From: Agelaius tricolor
Lineage: Eukaryota > Chordata > Aves > Passeriformes > Icteridae
Direction: 5' to 3'
Assembly: GCA_023055355.1 (NCBI GenBank)
Contig: JALJCS010000001.1
Location: forward strand, 49,109,381-49,173,380
Length of the DNA: 64,000 nucleotides
Position 1 is the first letter of the stretch. Every line of letters begins with the position of its first letter. The position numbers and the translations under genes were made by a program. The notes beneath the pieces were generated by a model. It saw nothing but the letters and a program-made list of their open reading frames with translations, had not been told where the DNA came from and made no database searches. Below, piece after piece: positions 31,983 through 43,200 of this stretch.

Positions 31983-33931
31983 GTATTGATACTGTATTTT
32001 TATGAAATAACATGTTGTTTTTACTTAAGAGGGAATAAAAATATAAATACTCACCACATTAACCATTACTGAAAATCAAAAACTGTTTATTAATTAATTA
32101 GAGTAATTTTTTTTTAAATTGTGCAGTGAAATCCCCTCTGCAGTTGTTATTGGGGGAAGAAGGAGGAGATGAGACAACTCTGCAGATGTGAAACCTATGT
32201 ATCATCTATATAGCAACCACAGATAAAAGCTAAAAGGGAATTTACATGAATGGGAATGAACTCTGTTTGCCAATGAGTTTTCACCTGTTCTCTAAGTCTT
32301 CTTTGTTGTGATATAGGGCCACACACTCTGTCCTGGACATTGACACCCCCTATGACCAAGCAATTCTTTACAACCCCACCCTTTTCTCTTTCTCATTTGC
32401 TTGTCTGTTATTTCCCCAGTTATTCTTCCTTTCTACACTACACAACCTTCACCCTTTCACACTAGATATGGAAGTCTTCCATGAAAGCCTCTAGATATTG
32501 CTATGATTTAAGTGACAGAGGAACAGCCACTATTTTGTGCACGAGAGACAGTATCTCTGTGTGGACAGCCAGTGATCGCACACTGAAAACTACATTTTAA
32601 TCGCTACTGAAATGCCACTAAGTAGAAGGATGCTGCATCAGTTGAAAGAATTAGCTGTAAAAGACTGGCATTGTATTAGTGGGAACTATTCAGTTTTGGC
32701 AGAGGAAAAACAGAACTATCCCTGGAAGTCTGAACTAGTACAAGAAGTGAAATTACTATAAAAATGTTATTTAGTTCCATCAGACATTCCATAATCAAGT
32801 TTAACTGTGCTACAAGACACAGAAATACCACTAAAATATAAATTCATGTTTGTATTCTGAGTAGCAATTTCAAAAAATAAATCTGTTTTACAAAATTAGA
32901 GCTTGAGCCAGTATTTGTCACAGAGCTGCTTGAACTGTCTAAAATGTAAGTAGTAGAACACAATAACACTCTTACTGTGAATTCAATTATGACTTGGAAA
33001 CTATAATTTTGCATAGAAAACAGAAGGGAAACAGAAACTCTATCTTGATTATAGAAGTAAAATATCACTCCCAAAAAATGATAACATTCTGTCACATTCT
33101 AGTCAGGTACATATACGTTATATATGTTATTTATGTGCACCACATAATTCTGCTAGTCAAGAAAACAGGAAGGCAATAAACAATTCTGGGGAAAAATAAT
33201 GTAATTAACAGACAATTAAAGTAATATTTACTAGGTCAGGTTTTACTACCATATCAGGGAAATCTCTACCTTAGGACTCAAAACCTGTGGACATAAATGG
33301 ATTCCAGCTTAGGTCTGTGTTGTCTGATATCCAAAGAGATCAGAGGAATGACTTTTTTATGCATCTGTCTAATCAATGTCCAGAAATAGCAAAGATTATT
33401 TTTCAGGGCAGTTTTTGCAGAGAAGTAGGTGGTGGGAATTGGTTTGATAAGACAACATTCTATAATGCTGTATTCAGGAAATCCTTAGAGAAGCTCATAC
33501 CAGCATTCATTTGACAGCCTTCTCTGTAAAAAAATCTTTTTTCTCTTTAAAGAAAATAGAAGACATAAAGCTTAGTAAGCACAGATTTGATGTCCTCCTT
33601 CTTTTTTTCTATTTTTTTTCCTTGAAATCAAAAGTCTAATTTACCGAGCCTAGGGTTTTTTTATATTGAAACAGAAGCTCATTCAAAACCAACGAGCCCA
33701 TTCAACAATAATGGAAATAGATACTACTGCTCCATTGTCCTCTCTGACACCACCTTTACTACATACCATCTCATCACCATAAACCAACTAACACTAGCCC
33801 ACATTGGTTATTAGCTGCTTTGCAAAGAACCTTCTGTTTAATCAGTTACAAACAGAATAAACAATACCGAGAAAAATTAATTCTTTTCACTACCTCAGAA
33901 AAAGAGGTGAGGAAAACTACCTATCATACAA

Positions 33932-34241
33932 TGTTGTCATTATATTACAAGAGTTCTAATATCATTATGCTGCAAGGGTTCCATATTACTAGTTTTGTAC
34001 CTCCTTGATGTTTGTTGCACACAGCTCTTCTAGGCACTGACTCTTCCTTATCATCACAGTAGCCAACTAACTCCATTCCTACCAATCCACTCTTTTATAA
34101 CACTCTTCTTATTGGCTACAGGTGTGGCCTGTTAACATCAGGCCTGCTCCTAATCTTTAGTAATTATCTCAGCTGCAATTCTTTAGGGGGTAAGATTACA
34201 TTCTGCACCACCTTCGTTTACCCATACTGTATCCCCCTACA
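33932..34241 (-). mobile_element. Solo LTR of an endogenous retrovirus, copy A, minus strand
   Basis: A 310-bp element whose minus strand begins TGTAGGGGG and ends ATGACAACA (TG...CA ends). It is flanked by a perfect 6-bp target duplication ATACAA (33926-33931 and 34242-34247). That length suggests a class II (ERVK-like) family. The minus strand carries a CCAAT box and a TATAAAA box (plus-strand TTTTATA near 34093-34099), in the order expected of a U3 promoter. About 90% similar by eye to copy B. No internal retroviral genes are present, so it is the product of LTR-LTR recombination. It points in the same direction as GRM1. Confidence 0.88.
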
Positions 34242-34370
34242 ATACAACAGTAATTTATTCTGTGTCCCAACTTAAACACAGTACCCAAAACCAAGATGCT
34301 TTACCCTCAGAAGTGTTGCCGTGTTGAAGTATTTATTATTGACTGTTCACATCTTCTTCAAATAGGTTGT
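34242..34370. other. 129-bp spacer between head-to-head LTRs
   Basis: Unique-looking AT-rich sequence between the 5' ends of LTR copies A and B. It includes the target duplications at its edges (ATACAA at 34242-34247 and GGTTGT at 34365-34370). It does not look like a retroviral leader: no primer-binding site was recognised. Confidence 0.65.
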
Positions 34371-34677
34371 TGTAGGGGGATACAGTATGTGCAAATGAAG
34401 GTGGTATAGAATATAATCTTACCCCCTAAAGAGTTGCAGCTGAGCCAATTACTAAAGATTAGGAGCAGGCCTGATGTTAACAGGCCACACCTGTAGCCAA
34501 TAAGAAGAGTGTTATAAAAGAGTAGATTGGTAGGCATGGGAGTCAGTTGGCTACTGCAAGGATGAGGTAGTGCCTAGAGGAGCTACCTGCAAGAAGCATC
34601 AAGGAGGTACAAAACTCTAGTAATACGGAACCCTTGCAATGTAATGGTACTGGAACTTTTGTAATATAATGACAACA
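34371..34677 (+). mobile_element. Solo LTR of an endogenous retrovirus, copy B, plus strand
   Basis: A 307-bp element from TGTAGGGGG to ATGACAACA, the same family as copy A but in opposite orientation. The flanking hexamers GGTTGT (34365-34370) and AGTTGT (34678-34683) differ at one base and are taken as a decayed target duplication, so A and B are separate insertions. It carries GCCAAT at 34496-34501 and TTATAAAAG at 34512-34520. No coding region. It is antisense to GRM1. Confidence 0.88.
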
Positions 34678-34683
34678 AGTTGT

Positions 34684-37600
34684 CCCTGTGATTTTTACAT
34701 TACAAATAAACCAAACACCTGATGATTGCAGGCTATACAATTGTAAGACATGTAAAAATTGTGATATATTAATATACATAGTGTTTTCAGAGACTATTTA
34801 GAACCTTTATTGTTTATGCATTTTCTTCATTGAGGCATTCTTTGAAATCATGAGAGTTAAGCAATTGCTTTAAATTAAATGAAATTGAAGATTCTTGTGT
34901 TAATGTATACCTTCAGTAACTAAAATAGAGCAGTAATACTAGAGAATTCAAAAAATTTAAAAAAAAAAGGCTGCTCTGTCACACCCCTCCAAGCACAGTG
35001 ATGCATAGTTAGTAACCGAAGTGCACATGTAACTCTAGGGCTAGGAGAAACCATTGTGTTTCATTCCACAGTTTGCTCAAGTTAATTTCCCAGAAAATCT
35101 ATTAACTAATATCAGAAAGTACTTATGCAAGATATACCTGCTGCATGGTACTCCACTGACAATATTAAGTAATTCAAAATCCATCTTAACTTTGCGTCTT
35201 CATAGTACAAAACTCCTTGAGTCCTTTGACTGATCCTACAGACAGGTTTGTAGCCCAGAAAGATGGACACCAGCTACTCCTTTGTGTGATACTAAATTCT
35301 TAGCTATTTAACTTCTTAATGTCTTCTCTTCTGGGTTCTGAAACAGCCACTGCTATCCTGGCATTACAGAAAAAAACCAGTTTACAGCATCCTGAGAATG
35401 TCTGGGATAATTATGGGTATAATGTCTGAGTTAAAAAAGAGTAAAGAGTAATTTTTTTTTTCCCAAGTTGAAAAGAAAACAAAGGGTTTATGTTCTCTTG
35501 ATTCAAAAATTCTTTGGAACAAAGAGTGCATCTGAGATCTGATATCTAAAATAAGATGGAACAAAATAAAAGGAGATGGAAATATTATTAGCGATTGGGT
35601 TCACGCTTCAGACTACTGGGACTTGCTCACTGCTGTATGATGGAAAGTTTGAAAATTTACTTCTAGTTTCAAAATTCACATCTACATAGCAATACACCCA
35701 GAATTCATCTCCCCCTTTTACATGTACTTGTCAGAATTTTATACATATAACAGTCTTCTTCAGCATGATTTTACACTAATTTCTTTACATGCAAAACATA
35801 AATTTTAATCCTTCTTCTGCCTGTTTACATCCTTGGCATTATTTGCCTCATTTCTTTCTCTTATCTCAGCAGCTATATGTGCAATGTCCTTTAATACTTT
35901 TGCCTGTGTGTCTCATCTTCATTTGTCTTGAGAAAGATTAAAGCAGGAGCTAATTTAGTCATTTTAAGCTCATTTCCTATCTTTATTTATGAGTTTACTT
36001 CCTTCCTGCTATTTATTTTTTCTCGCTGTATTTGTGTAAGTCTCTCCAACTTTTCTTAACAAACCAGCTATCTCCTTTTATATAGGTTGCAATTTCTTTT
36101 CTTCACATATGGTTCTTGTTTGGTTTACTATTATATCCCTCCACTTGGCAGAAAACAGGAATGCTCAAATAGCCAGGCTGAAAAAATCATATTCTTCTTT
36201 ATTGATACATATTGCTTATATAGCTTTTTCAAACGTTGTTCTTGTAATTTATACTGCAAGTTCCTTGAAGAAAAAGAAAAATGATCTGCCTTTGGAAATT
36301 CATTATATAATTTGAAATAATGCAAATCAGAAGCAGGGCTTTTAATACATATCTGATATAATCTTAAGGCATATGTATATTACTTACTACTTGAGGGGGA
36401 TAAGAACCCTTTCTTTTGGTAAGCAATCTTTCAAATCCCTTTTAGCCTTTAGAGAATCTAACAATTTTAATGTTGCTATTTCTCTATATGGTTATGTATG
36501 TGTTTGAATACATATTCCTGTGTGCCTGTACTTAATGAAAAATATCAAAAACTGGTTACCTATTTACTGTAGTAATTTCTTTACAGACCCTCTGCTCCCC
36601 AGCTACACAGAGATCTCACTGCTCAGCTCTGTTCCTGTTAGCTTTCCCAAAATCTGTCTTGGACTTGGCAGGAAAATCACCATGCCTCAGCATGTGCCGC
36701 CACACATGCCTCTCCTGTGTTCAAATGGATTTGCTCTCAAATGAGAGGTGGCTAAAGGACATTACCTCTGTTAGTGCATCTCCAAAACACCACATGCCAC
36801 AGCCAAAGCTGCAGACTTTAACCCAGCTCAGTTCCCATCTCTGTCAACTCAAAATGTATATTAAACTCTCATCATGAGTGCAGAAAGGTCTGGGCTCATA
36901 GGGGAATGGGTAGGGGAAGGTGGAAAAGACCTGAACATTTGCATCTTAGAACTTTTGCATACCTGGTTGAAGAAGAATTGCACATGGGAACTGGAAGATC
37001 ACTACCTTAAATGCCTGGGGTTTGTGAATCCAGGTCTTTGCCAGTGTTAATGGCCTCAAAAAATGATTTGGAATATTTCTGCTTCAGAACTTTGATCGAA
37101 GAGATGAAAAGAACCCATTAGGATAGTGCTGTGCTCAGGAGGAAGCCCAAAGCCTCTCACTCACAGTCAATTTCTCTTTCCTAAGAGAGACAGAAAGCAA
37201 GCTTGTGGGGCTTTGTGGAGTTGTTGGCTACTTGGCATTTTCACAGCACTTAGGCAGTGTGATTCAGAGATTAAGAGAAATTGGGAGGTCAGAAGGTAGT
37301 GGCAAGGGAGACAATCTTGGGTGAAGTGATGACCCAAATAAAGTCCATTTCTGTTTACCTTATCTCTAACTAAGAGTTTGTGCCCTTGTGTATGCCTAGT
37401 TGTGGACAACACAGTCCCTTTATAAATGACAACAAAAATGGAGTACATCTGGCTGTTCTGGCTTCTGCCACGAAGCTGACAAGGTGTGTGAGACCAAGTA
37501 AGCAGCAGCCATCAGTGACAGTTACCAAGATTATTATTATTAGGACCTGGAAGCACAGGGTATTGGTTACATTGGCCTCCTACAACTGAGGACTGGCATC

Positions 37601-39970
37601 TCCAGCTCTGATGAGGTTGGCTGCTGGGCAGATGTGTGTATAGCACAAAGTTAAATCAGTGGAACTACGATATATTATAGGACTAACAGCGTCTTGTCAG
37701 TGTGTCCAATGGAACATGTGTTGCTTATCTGATACGACTTTTGTCTGGGTTATTCTTACATGTGTGTTTCCAAGCCTTCCCTGTGCATAAGAAGTCCTGT
37801 TGCTTTCCAAATTTGCATCTGTTCCCAAGGTCTGGGTATATAACTTTGAAGATGCTTGTATGGACTTTGAAGTGGGACAGAATCTTTGGGTCAGTTTGTA
37901 ACAGCAGAATATGAGGGGCACTCCAAACAATGGAATCAGAAACAAAAATACCTAATGGAAAATTCAGTACAATTGAGATCTTATCATGTGAAGCTGAAGA
38001 CTTCAATTGAAAACAAAAATTGAAACAATTCACTTAAAATAAGTAGGAAGAAATAATTTTGCCCAAACTCTATTTAAAACCTGCTGTAGCCAACATGAGA
38101 TGCAGAGGTTGTATGTCATGAAAGAGTCCAGAAAGGGTAATGTAGAAGACCAGCTATCCTTAATGGTATGTGTATACAGGCCATAGATCCTGTTGGTTCA
38201 CAGATCTCTAAGCTAGAAACAGAAACTCAACCATTTAGTTAGCAACTGACAAGAGATATTAGAAATGGATTCTCAATAGGTGCTATTAACACAGAAAGAA
38301 AATCTGCCTTATCTGTTTGTGTTTAGATCTAAGAGAACTAAATAGATTGAAAAAAAGTTTCATGAATTGAGGCATTATTCTTTCACTAATTTAAATGTAT
38401 ATCTGCTTTGCTTTTACAAATCTTCCCCAATAAGAGGAATTCAAGGCAAGCCACATTCAATGCACTACACAGGAGGAAGTAGTTTCATGGGCTTCCTTTG
38501 GCTTAAAATGTATTCCTGAGAATTTTCACTAAGTGCTACATATTTCTTGAAGGAACTGAATCTATTGAAATGCACAGAGATGATGTTCTGACTTTTGAGA
38601 GTACAGCAACAGAACATCACAAAAGACTAAGAAGTGTGTTTGACAGGGCTATGAAATAGGACCCAAATTATACAATAAATGTAAAGCTTCAAGCTCCAGA
38701 GATATTTGAAAGAAGCCCTAAAGAAGGCAGTCAATTCCTAGGTATTCTAGACTTCAAAGAAGAAAAGACAAATGAGTGCAAAGTGGGAGGGATGGTAAAA
38801 TCTGTGGGAAAATTCATTCCAAGCTTGACAGTCTTTATTAGTAGTTGTCAAGCACTTAGAAAGAAGAGCACAATAGCATTCAAGCTTGGACAGAGACTTT
38901 CGAAGTTATAGGGTTAATAAAGTTCCTGTTTTGAATTATTTTGATAACAGTACACAGACCTAGGTATTTTCAGATGTTTTGGAAAATTGAAGGATAGGAT
39001 GCTTACAGAACAGGCTGAATACAGGGCACCTATGATATCAGAATGCCCCTATGCTTTAGCAGAGGAAGAGGATATGTGAAAGAAATTTTACATATTCACT
39101 TACAGAAAGCTGCCAATAGCAAGAACTAGTCACATGACATTGGTGTTCAGCGAAGGTGTCACTGGTTAAATATAACTGCAAAATAGAATGGGGTTTTACT
39201 GACTGCAATTATACTGTTTGAAAATATATAATGAATCTGGAATAATGCAGATAGAGACAAGATGAATTCTCACAAATAAAGGTGTATTGTTGCACATTGG
39301 AATAGTAAAAAAAACCCAAACACTATTTCAGGAGCTATATTGCTGAACTATTATTTGTGTTACTATAAGGCTACATGAAGAAATTTGTTGCAATTTTTTC
39401 ATGGGAAGAATTAAATCTGCATTTTCCAGATATGTCCTAGAAACTGCTAGATCTTGTCCTGGTCTACCACCTGATAGGCAGAAATCTCCCCAGCACCCAT
39501 GTACAGCAAAGCTGCATTGGTTACATTGACCAAGCTTTGTGGATGTGTTGTAATTGACAGGGATCAGGCAGCTGTGGAAATGTGAATCTGGTTGGATTCA
39601 AACAACTCTGCAATTATTATACAGTCAGTTCTCATTCAAAAATACTGGGAGATGAAAAATTCCCATAATCTGTGCAATCATTTTAACTTTTTACCCAACA
39701 TATAAGCTGATTTCTCATGTTGCTGGGACTAGAGTCAATCAGAACCAACTGAAACTAATAGAGTTATAGTACCATGTACTAGAAAAAATTGTATCAGAAC
39801 TTATATTTATGTCCAAAATTGGATTTTTTTTAAATTTAGAGTTCCAAACGCTTCTTGACATGAGGCTTTACACGAAACAATGCACCAGGATGGTATTAGC
39901 TCCCAGCACACAGCTGCACTCAGCATTAACCTGCTGTCTAGTCTGTCTCAGCTCAGGTTAACCCAGATCC
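34684..39970. other. Intronic DNA, no gene seen
   Basis: AT-rich intron between LTR copies. Chance ORFs, some overlapping in opposite frames near 37.7-38.0 kb, have no recognisable motifs. No LINE was recognised. Confidence 0.55.
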
Positions 39971-39976
39971 AAGGGG

Positions 39977-40290
39977 TGTAGTGGGATAGAATATAAGAAA
40001 GTAAAGATAGTGTAGAAAGTAATCTTACCCCTAAGGAGTTGCAGCTGGGCCAATTATCAAAGATTAGGAGCAGACCTGACTTTAACAGGCCACAGCTGTA
40101 ACCAATGAGAAGAAGAGTGCTATAAAGGAGTGGGGTGGCTGCATGAGAAGGGAACTGGAGTCAGTTGGCTGCTTTGTGAAGAAGAAAGAGTCAGTGCTCT
40201 GAGGAGCTGCCTCTGAGAAAACACCAAGAAGGTATGAAACTTCTGTAATAGGAGACAACAGTATGGAACCCCTGCAATAAGATGACAAGA
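39977..40290 (+). mobile_element. Solo LTR of an endogenous retrovirus, copy C, plus strand
   Basis: A 314-bp relative of copies A and B, starting TGTAGTGGGATA and ending ATGACAAGA. It shares CTTACCCCTAA, GGAGTTGCAGCTGGGCCAAT, AAAGATTAGGAGCAG and GGAGTCAGTTGGCTGC with them, with a TATAAAGG box at 40121-40128. The flanking hexamers AAGGGG (39971-39976) and AAAGGG (40291-40296) differ at one base. It is more diverged from A and B than they are from each other, suggesting a different subfamily. No internal retroviral sequence follows. Confidence 0.86.
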
Positions 40291-40296
40291 AAAGGG

Positions 40297-43200
40297 TAGC
40301 ACAATGCAGGACACTTTGGGCCCTATCAAGCTTTTAAAAGTCCTTTCTTTCCCATATGCATAAAATTTCCTTTGTGGAGAATATATGCTTAGGTAACCCG
40401 GAGGATACTGTGGCAATGCAAATATGTGTAGAAGAGGTGAGATATAATGATGTATTTTGAGAAAATGTATATCCCTATCCTAAGAACTACATCATTTCTT
40501 GAAGTAGAAAGCAATAAAACTGAGGTGATAAAACCAGCAAGAACTCATAATTTAAAAGAATGTGTTGTCTTTAAAAACCAAGAGAAGAATCTAGGTCAGT
40601 GTTACTTGCAGCATAATGGAAAATAGCAGCCAGACACACAAAAAAGGAAAGAGGGGAATAAAGGTTTATTGGGCAGTGTCAGGACAATTAAATGTCGAAA
40701 AACACCCAGTCTTCATAAAAGATCAGTGATAAAAATACCACCCCATAAAAGTTGAAAATAGCAGAATAACCTTACAGGAATAAGTGTCCCATTTTTATGA
40801 ATGTGACCTATAGGATGAATTACTAAAATCTTAGCATGGGTAACAGAAGATTAGAAGGACAGCATGTAGATATAAGTTGAGTATGTACTGGACTAATAAC
40901 CTTAAAATATGTGACTGAGGAAACTCACAGAATAAGCCATAATCCATTTAAAAAGCTTTAGATGTAAAAGGACAGTAGTAACAGGTAGAATATCCATAGT
41001 GATGCTATATTTAAAGACAGATGACATATACAGCAAATTAAGAGAAGGTAACTCTTCCAACAGTTTTTACCCTTCTGAAATAAAATTCAAAGGCAGTTTG
41101 TGACACTTGAAGATATCCAGTGAAGGTTGTAATGAAGCATGCAAAAAGAAGCATACTAAAAAAAAGTCAACTGAGGTAGTGGATCAAAACCAAATTAACT
41201 TCATTTCATGAATTCATCATTTGAGCCATTCCATAGCTGTACTTCCATACCTTTCGGAGATGTGCATATTTCTTCTAATCCAAGGCTTTTATACTCCTCT
41301 AGAGTGAGACAACCTAATCATTTCCATTCTCTATTTCAGCTGAATCTTTGAAAGCTTTTTTATACATGAAAGACTCTGCCTAATTTACTTCTGCTGCTTT
41401 TCAGGGGATGGTGCTGAGTTCACTGTCTTAGAGGTGTCTGTGGTCCTATCAGAAAACCAAAAGTTTTTCCTGCAAACTGTCAGGAGTTTGAAAAGACTAA
41501 TCAAACTTCCAGTTGTTGTGATGAGGAGGCAAAGCCTTGTACTTTTAAACTGAAGATGAACACAGATTACCGAGACTAAATCCAGAATTAAGGAATTTAA
41601 ACCTCGGTTTATTTATGTTTTCTCAACAGAGACAGGAAGATAAAACACCCTCTGAGAAAAGAAAAAATTACAGTGTGTAAGGATCTACTGTGCTTTGACC
41701 CGAACTAAGAAGCATTACCTTAGGTTAAAAGGTACTGCATAGGTACCTAAATCTAGTCAATGAAATGTGAAATTGAAGAGAAAACATGCTTCAGATGAAG
41801 AGATTCCTGAAAGACACATTAGAACAGTCTGGAGTAAGTACAGAGTGTGTGCATGTTAACAGTTACATATGTCTAGGGAAATGAATTTAAAACACATAGA
41901 TCACCCACACAAGTTTATCCAAGATGCTGGGGCACCATATGATTATTCATTTACTCATCTTTAAATGGAACTAAGTTCCCAGAAAGCAAAAGTGTGAGGT
42001 CTTGTTGGAGACAGCTTTAGAGTTCCTTCTATCCCCTTCTTTCATTTATTGCCAGATAAAGTCTTATGCTGAACCCTCTTCTGAACTGTAGTAATCACTT
42101 TGCTGAGGGGCGCAGGGAATCAAGAGTTTTCAAGACTGCACTAATTTGCTGTCAAGGCTAAAGCCCTGTCTGACACATCAAGGACCAAGCAGCAAATAGC
42201 TGACATACATGGCAGTTCACTAAAACCTCTGTTAGCTCTATGAAAGAAAGCCCCCAAATTTTGGAAAGATGCTGGCAGTAGAGTTTGAGGGTACAGGTAT
42301 ACAGTACTTCCTTGGATTAAAGTCTACCAAAATAATGTAAACATTATTATTATTAATGTAAATATTATTAAAGCCCTACTGAAGGAAAAGAGACGTCCCA
42401 GAATCTATTCGCATGTTTGTTTGAAAATATAGCAAAAGGAGTGCTCTTTTCTTACAAATTATAAGCAGATTTGCAGAGACATGCAAATAATACTTCAGTT
42501 AAACTTACTAACCACTTCCATTTGAGAATGATTAAAATATGTAACAGTCATTTAAACTGAACTACTTTACCAGCTACTACTCAAAAATCAACTGCAAATG
42601 CATCTTTGAACTGCTTGTGTAGAAAAAAACCCTGTCTGTATCTAAGATGGTAGCACAGCACAGCTGAGAAACTGTTATTTTGCAAAAAAAAAAAGACCAT
42701 ATAGAAAACATATACTGGTCTAAGGTGATGAAGGCCAGTCAGCAACTTGGAGCAGAACCATGCAAGACCTGTTTCTTATGCCTGGAAGTTTTTAAGGGGA
42801 ATATGACATTCATATCAAGCCAAGGTGAAGATTTTAAAATTGTGCTAATGTGTTGAGACAGTCAAGTATCACTGAGATTTTTCTGACATTGCCATTTTGT
42901 ATAAAGAGGGTTTTGTAAACAAAATGACCACAAAGACCACATCAAGACAAATTTGCCTGGATCTTTCCTTGAAAAAAACAGTGGTGTTAACTGACTCAGG
43001 GTGCCATTTTAAACCACCAGGAATCTTGCATTCAACTCTACATATCACAGAGATTAGTAAAATAGGACTGGTAGACCCAAGTCTACCAAGATTAGACTAA
43101 TAATATGTGAAGAAGAAATCTTGCATAGACAGAGATTCTGGAGGAAAAGCCTCACATATACTTAGAAATTAGTTAGGTTATTTCTGTTTTAATATTATAA

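Larger units (their letters stand above)
29651..33931. other. Intronic DNA, no gene seen
   Basis: AT-rich intron apart from a local G+C-rich patch at 30229-30358 (listed separately) and a 15-bp tandem duplication at 31953-31982. No coding or RNA gene was recognised. Confidence 0.5.

Noticed and set aside
34242..34370. Idea that the LTR pair flanks a tiny provirus
   Set aside because: The LTRs face opposite ways with distinct target duplications, and the 129-bp spacer has no retroviral coding or primer-binding sequence.
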